Source: a virus
Virus record (IMG/VR): IMGVR_UViG_3300036822_000036
Coordinates: 1 to 43,138 of that record
Strand: one strand, 5' to 3'
DNA: 43,138 nucleotides
Position 1 is the stretch's first letter; every line of letters starts with the position of its first letter. Shown here one piece after another: positions 40,512 through 43,138 of the stretch. The notes beneath the pieces were generated by a model that was not told the DNA's origin, made no database searches, and saw only the letters and a list, made by a program, of their open reading frames with translations. The position numbers were made by a program, and so were the translations under genes.

Positions 40512-40835
40512 ATGGCAAGCGAGCGAATCAAGGCGTTTATCGACTGGTTTATTCGGTCGGAGTTTGTAACGGTGGAGCAGTCGGAGCGAGATGCGGACTT
40601 CATCAATTACCCGGAGCGAGCGGGGCGATGCTATGACGCTGCGGAGCATGGATGCGATGGAAAGACGCACGCGGAAGTGATAGACGACTGGCGCGAGATA
40701 TTCGCCGACTGGCTTCGCGAGCGTAAACGCGGGCGTTTCGGGTATACATGCTTCGATGAGGCTGTCTCGGGTTACTTCGATGAGCTTGAAGCATGGCACC
40801 TGAAAAGCGGCTCGCTTTATCAGGAAATAGGGTGA
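40512..40835 (+). CDS. Hypothetical early protein
   Basis: 107 residues. RIKAFIDWFIRSEFVTVEQSERDADFINYPERAGRCYDAAEHGCDG, then acidic/aromatic helices. Net acidic. Unknown function; an anti-host role is possible from location only. Confidence 0.65.
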   Translation: MASERIKAFIDWFIRSEFVTVEQSERDADFINYPERAGRCYDAAEHGCDGKTHAEVIDDWREIFADWLRERKRGRFGYTCFDEAVSGYFDELEAWHLKSGSLYQEIG

Positions 40836-40836
40836 T

Positions 40837-40890
40837 TTGACATTCGCCGGGATTTGTAATACTATTGAATACAGAGTGATTCGGTCACTC
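40837..40890 (+). promoter_or_regulatory. Cassette 7, promoter and stem-loop
   Basis: TTGACA (40837-40842), 17-bp spacer, TACTAT (40860-40865). Stem GAGTGA TTCGG TCACTC at 40874-40890, then ATAACC. Confidence 0.75.
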
Positions 40891-40916
40891 ATAACCAAAC
40901 GAAGGAGCTTTACAAA

Positions 40917-41153
40917 ATGGCGAACGAAATCGAAGTACCCGAGGTTCTAACAGAGTGCGACATCAAGGGCGATCAACTGGCGGGCTACTTGATTCTGCGC
41001 GGCGCAACCTCGTATCTCTGGCGCGAGTTTGAATCTGAGGCATACTCGATTCTTGCCGATGCTCGCAAGTCCATTGTCACTGACATGGACACCGATACCA
41101 TGCTTATCGCTCACCGCATCTTTACCGCATCGCGACTAGAGAAGTATTACTAG
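40917..41153 (+). CDS. Hypothetical early protein
   Basis: 78 residues. Acidic N-terminus (EIEVPEVLTECDIKGD) and helices. No known family. Confidence 0.6.
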   Translation: MANEIEVPEVLTECDIKGDQLAGYLILRGATSYLWREFESEAYSILADARKSIVTDMDTDTMLIAHRIFTASRLEKYY

Positions 41154-41173
41154 GCGGGCGATTTTAGGGCGAT

Positions 41174-41229
41174 TTGACATCTTCCCGGATTTGTAATACA
41201 ATAGAATACATGGAAGCAATGGAGCTTCC
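41174..41229 (+). promoter_or_regulatory. Cassette 8, promoter and stem-loop
   Basis: TTGACA (41174-41179), 17-bp spacer, TACAAT (41197-41202). Stem GGAAGC AATGGA GCTTCC at 41212-41229, then CATAACC and TAGGAG. Confidence 0.75.
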
Positions 41230-41255
41230 CATAACCGAACTAGGAGAATTTCAAA

Positions 41256-42143
41256 ATGGCATCCTTCCGCAACTTCAGCAGCTACAACCGTAACCGGACC
41301 AACGCCCTCAGCATCTCCGAACTGCGCGCTATGGTGCCCTCGGCATTCGCGACTGAAAAGCATGAGTCGCGCTCGCAGCGCTTCACCTATATCCCAACTT
41401 CCGAAGTGATCGAGGGACTGGTAGCGCAAGGCTTCGAACCGTTTAGCGCGATGCAAGGCAACTCGCGCATCGAAGGAAAGACGGAATTCACGAAGCACCT
41501 TATCCGCTTCCGTCACAAGTCCGCAGCGCTTTCAGCGCTTGGCGAGGATGTACCGGAAGCCGTGCTTATCAACGCGCACGACGGTACTTCCGCCTACAAA
41601 ATTTTCTCCGGGATGTTTCGTAAGGTCTGCGCGAATGGACTGGTGATTTGCTCCGAGACGCTCGGCGAGCTTTCGATACCGCATAAGGGCGACGTGGTTA
41701 ACAAGGTAATCGAGGGCACCTTCGAAATCATTGGGCAGTCTCGGCGAGCGCTCGGGACGGTAGACGCATGGAAGCAACTGCGGCTGTCCGCAGGCGAACA
41801 GAACGTCTTCGCCGAAGCCGCTCACACACTGCGCTTCGAGGACTCCGAGGGCAATAACACTACGCCCATCACCGTTAGCCAGTTGCTTCGCCCGCGCCGC
41901 TCGGAAGACCGGGCAGACAGCGATTACCAACGCGCAGCCCCGGACCTGTACCGCACCATGAACGTAGTACAGGAAAACGTCATTCGCGGAGGTCTGTCAA
42001 ACTTCCGCCGCGATGATAACGGGACGCGCCGCGTGTCCACTCGCGAAGTCCGGGGCATCGATCAAAACGTGCGCCTCAATCGTGCGCTATGGCAACTCGC
42101 CGAACGTATGGCGGAGTTGAAGGGAGTCCGCGCCGTAGCCTAG
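41256..42143 (+). CDS. DUF932 protein
   Basis: 295 residues. INAHDGTSAYKIFSGMFRKVCANGLVI is the hallmark of DUF932, a family of phage and plasmid proteins of unknown role. The remaining regions (HESRSQRFTYIPTSEVIEGLVAQGFEPF, HLIRFRH) match the family too. It has its own cassette promoter and its own terminator, so it is a separate unit. Confidence 0.8.
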   Translation: MASFRNFSSYNRNRTNALSISELRAMVPSAFATEKHESRSQRFTYIPTSEVIEGLVAQGFEPFSAMQGNSRIEGKTEFTKHLIRFRHKSAALSALGEDVPEAVLINAHDGTSAYKIFSGMFRKVCANGLVICSETLGELSIPHKGDVVNKVIEGTFEIIGQSRRALGTVDAWKQLRLSAGEQNVFAEAAHTLRFEDSEGNNTTPITVSQLLRPRRSEDRADSDYQRAAPDLYRTMNVVQENVIRGGLSNFRRDDNGTRRVSTREVRGIDQNVRLNRALWQLAERMAELKGVRAVA

Positions 42144-42156
42144 GCGAGCGCCGCGA

Positions 42157-42183
42157 ATGACCGGCAGAAATGCCGGTCATTTT
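42157..42183 (+). terminator. Terminator after the DUF932 gene
   Basis: ATGACCGGCA GAAA TGCCGGTCAT followed by TTT: a 10-bp stem with a GAAA loop and short T-run. Confidence 0.8.
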
Positions 42184-42190
42184 GCGCGAT

Positions 42191-42248
42191 TTGACAAGCG
42201 CCGCAGGATGTATTACTATTGAATACAGAGTGATGAAGCGAGTCACTC
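42191..42248 (+). promoter_or_regulatory. Cassette 9, promoter and stem-loop
   Basis: TTGACA (42191-42196), 17-bp spacer, TACTAT (42214-42219). Stem GAGTGA (42228-42233) with TCACTC (42243-42248), then ATAACC and CAGGAG. Confidence 0.75.
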
Positions 42249-42276
42249 ATAACCTAATCAGGAGCGAGGGCAGATC

Positions 42277-42576
42277 ATGAAGTATTCGGTAGAAGTAACC
42301 ATAACGGCATCATGCACATACACTGTAGAAGTTGAGGGCTGCTCAGAGTATGATGCAGAGAATCGTGCACATGAGCAATGGCGCGAGCGTATGCCGTCCG
42401 ACTTCCAAGTCGAGAAGGGCTATGTAACCAATTGGGATACAGACACTACTCAACTCACATGGGAGTGCGAGGAGTGCGACAAGGGCATCTCTGAGGATGA
42501 ATCGCGCCGCAACGATGGACTATGCACGGCATGTAATCGCGAGCATGAGAAGACGGAAATAGCGGGCAATTACTAG
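42277..42576 (+). CDS. Zinc-binding early protein
   Basis: 99 residues. SVEVTITASCTYTVEVEGCSEYDAENRAHEQWRERMP is a small domain of unknown role; the C-terminus CEECDKGI...CTACNRE is a CxxC...CxxC zinc ribbon. It has its own cassette. Confidence 0.65.
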   Translation: MKYSVEVTITASCTYTVEVEGCSEYDAENRAHEQWRERMPSDFQVEKGYVTNWDTDTTQLTWECEECDKGISEDESRRNDGLCTACNREHEKTEIAGNY

Positions 42577-42580
42577 CGAT

Positions 42581-42633
42581 TTGACAAGCACTGTAGGATG
42601 TATTACTATTGAATACAGGTTGATAAATCAACC
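42581..42633 (+). promoter_or_regulatory. Cassette 10, promoter and stem-loop
   Basis: TTGACA (42581-42586), 17-bp spacer, TACTAT (42604-42609). Stem GGTTGA TAAA TCAACC at 42618-42633, then CATAACC and TAGGAG. Confidence 0.75.
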
Positions 42634-42658
42634 CATAACCGAACTAGGAGAAACACAA

Positions 42659-42829
42659 ATGAAAAAAGTAGCCCTCACGAGCGGGCAGGAGTTTGAATCA
42701 GGGGTATATGCGCACCCAATCGTGACCGTTTGGATTGATAAACTGCGGCACCTCAACCGCTCGCAGTATACGGAGTCCATCACGTCAGACGCATTTCAGG
42801 CTGTATACAAAATGGTGGAGGAACGATAG
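42659..42829 (+). CDS. Small early protein
   Basis: 56 residues from ATG 42659 (TAGGAG upstream). KKVALTSGQEFESGVYAHPIVTVWIDKLRHLNRSQYTESI. No known family. Last coding gene of the window. Confidence 0.6.
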   Translation: MKKVALTSGQEFESGVYAHPIVTVWIDKLRHLNRSQYTESITSDAFQAVYKMVEER

Positions 42830-42833
42830 GGAT

Positions 42834-42864
42834 TTGACAGGAATGCGCGGGCTATGGTTATAAT
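42834..42864 (+). promoter_or_regulatory. Cassette 11 promoter, without a gene
   Basis: TTGACA (42834-42839), 19-bp spacer, perfect TATAAT (42859-42864). ATGCGT/ACGCAT (42867-42872, 42887-42892) gives the leader hairpin and CCATAACC follows, but no ribosome site or start codon is present. Confidence 0.6.
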
Positions 42865-42909
42865 ATATGCGTCATGCGATTACCGCACGCATTACCATAA
42901 CCATAGCCC
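42849..42909. repeat. Long inverted repeat around the cassette 11 promoter
   Basis: GGGCTATGGTTAT (42849-42861) and ATAACCATAGCCC (42897-42909) are perfect 13-bp arms that include part of the -10 box. A protein-binding site or a DNA cruciform is possible. An RNA hairpin would need a transcript from upstream. Confidence 0.75.
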
Positions 42910-42918
42910 AAGCAAAAC

Positions 42919-43120
42919 GTCAAGAGATTTATTTACAAATAGACGGGCTGGAGGGCTTGACAAAAATAAATATATAAAATTGCTTGACAAAAATAAATAT
43001 GTGTGTATGTCTTGACACGCGCCCTGTGTGTGTGATAAAGATATAAGGGACTCCTAAGCCATTGAAAACATGGGGGTTAGGGCACCCTTGACACTCACCA
43101 CGGCATCATGTTACTGACTT
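42919..43120 (+). repeat. AT-rich end with repeated CTTGACA motifs
   Basis: The 309-base stretch after 42829 has no gene. TTGACA starts at 42957, 42984, 43012 and 43088; the first three are spaced 27-28 bp, and the first two are followed by AAAATAAATAT. GTCAAG (42919) is the inverted half-site. Only 43012 (with TAAAGA, 18-bp spacer) and 43088 (with TACTGA, 18-bp spacer) make plausible promoters. ACTGAC TTC GTCAGT lies near 43111-43126. Confidence 0.6.
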
Positions 43121-43138
43121 CGTCAGTTCGGCAAAGCC

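Noticed and set aside
37384-42909. Spaced repeats as a CRISPR array
   Set aside because: The repeats are promoters and leaders with whole genes between them, not 20-50-base spacers.
42957-42990. Two TTGACA motifs as full promoters
   Set aside because: No -10 match at 16-18 bp; listed as repeats instead.

Overview
The window looks like the complete or near-complete genome of a tailed phage with podovirus-type virion genes. About 75 tightly packed genes are recognisable. They include a large terminase, a portal protein, an N4-gp56-type major capsid protein, tail-tube-like proteins, a run of very large internal-virion-type proteins, a SleB-like lysin and a tail fibre. I see no phage RNA polymerase, DNA polymerase, integrase, tRNA or rRNA, so the phage probably depends on host polymerases. 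The promoters are bacterial sigma70-like (TTGACA with TACAAT) and the Shine-Dalgarno sequences are ordinary. The high-GC codon use and several soil-bacterium-like protein families suggest a Gram-negative host, perhaps an acidobacterium. That host assignment is a weak inference.

Layout. (1) 1-3805: a leftward operon with an HNH/AP2 homing-endonuclease-like gene, a lambda-O-like replication initiator that carries 11-bp iterons inside its coding sequence, and small regulatory or membrane proteins. (2) 3836-7916: a rightward operon starting with a RusA-type Holliday-junction resolvase, then small zinc-binding and basic proteins, a Tat-signal protein and the large terminase. The two operons diverge from an unusually compact pair of overlapping promoters at 3799-3841. 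(3) 8003-29496: the late structural operon, with its own promoter, ending in two strong terminators. (4) 29593-29991: one leftward gene diverging from (5). (5) 30044-37396: a rightward operon with a ribbon-helix-helix protein, small membrane/coiled-coil proteins, a Rad50/SMC-like ATPase, a three-finger C2H2 protein and many small zinc-binding phage proteins. (6) 37384-42829: an array of small genes in which most transcription units start with the same cassette: sigma70 promoter, fixed 8-nt spacer, stem-loop at the expected 5' end, conserved ATAACC, Shine-Dalgarno, gene. (7) 42830-43138: a non-coding end with a perfect 13-bp inverted repeat over a promoter and repeated CTTGAC(A) motifs.

How the parts may fit together. 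The cassette genes in (6) have near-consensus promoters and are probably transcribed early by host RNA polymerase. The initiator, its internal iterons and a possible antisense RNA at 2570-2717 look like a plasmid- or lambda-like replication control unit. RusA and the SMC-like ATPase would handle recombination intermediates, and the terminase and structural operon would follow late. The strongest candidates for undescribed biology are the promoter/stem-loop cassette family, a second RNA hairpin family with a conserved ACCANCA loop, the out-of-codon-phase iterons, and the ATPase/membrane coiled-coil module.
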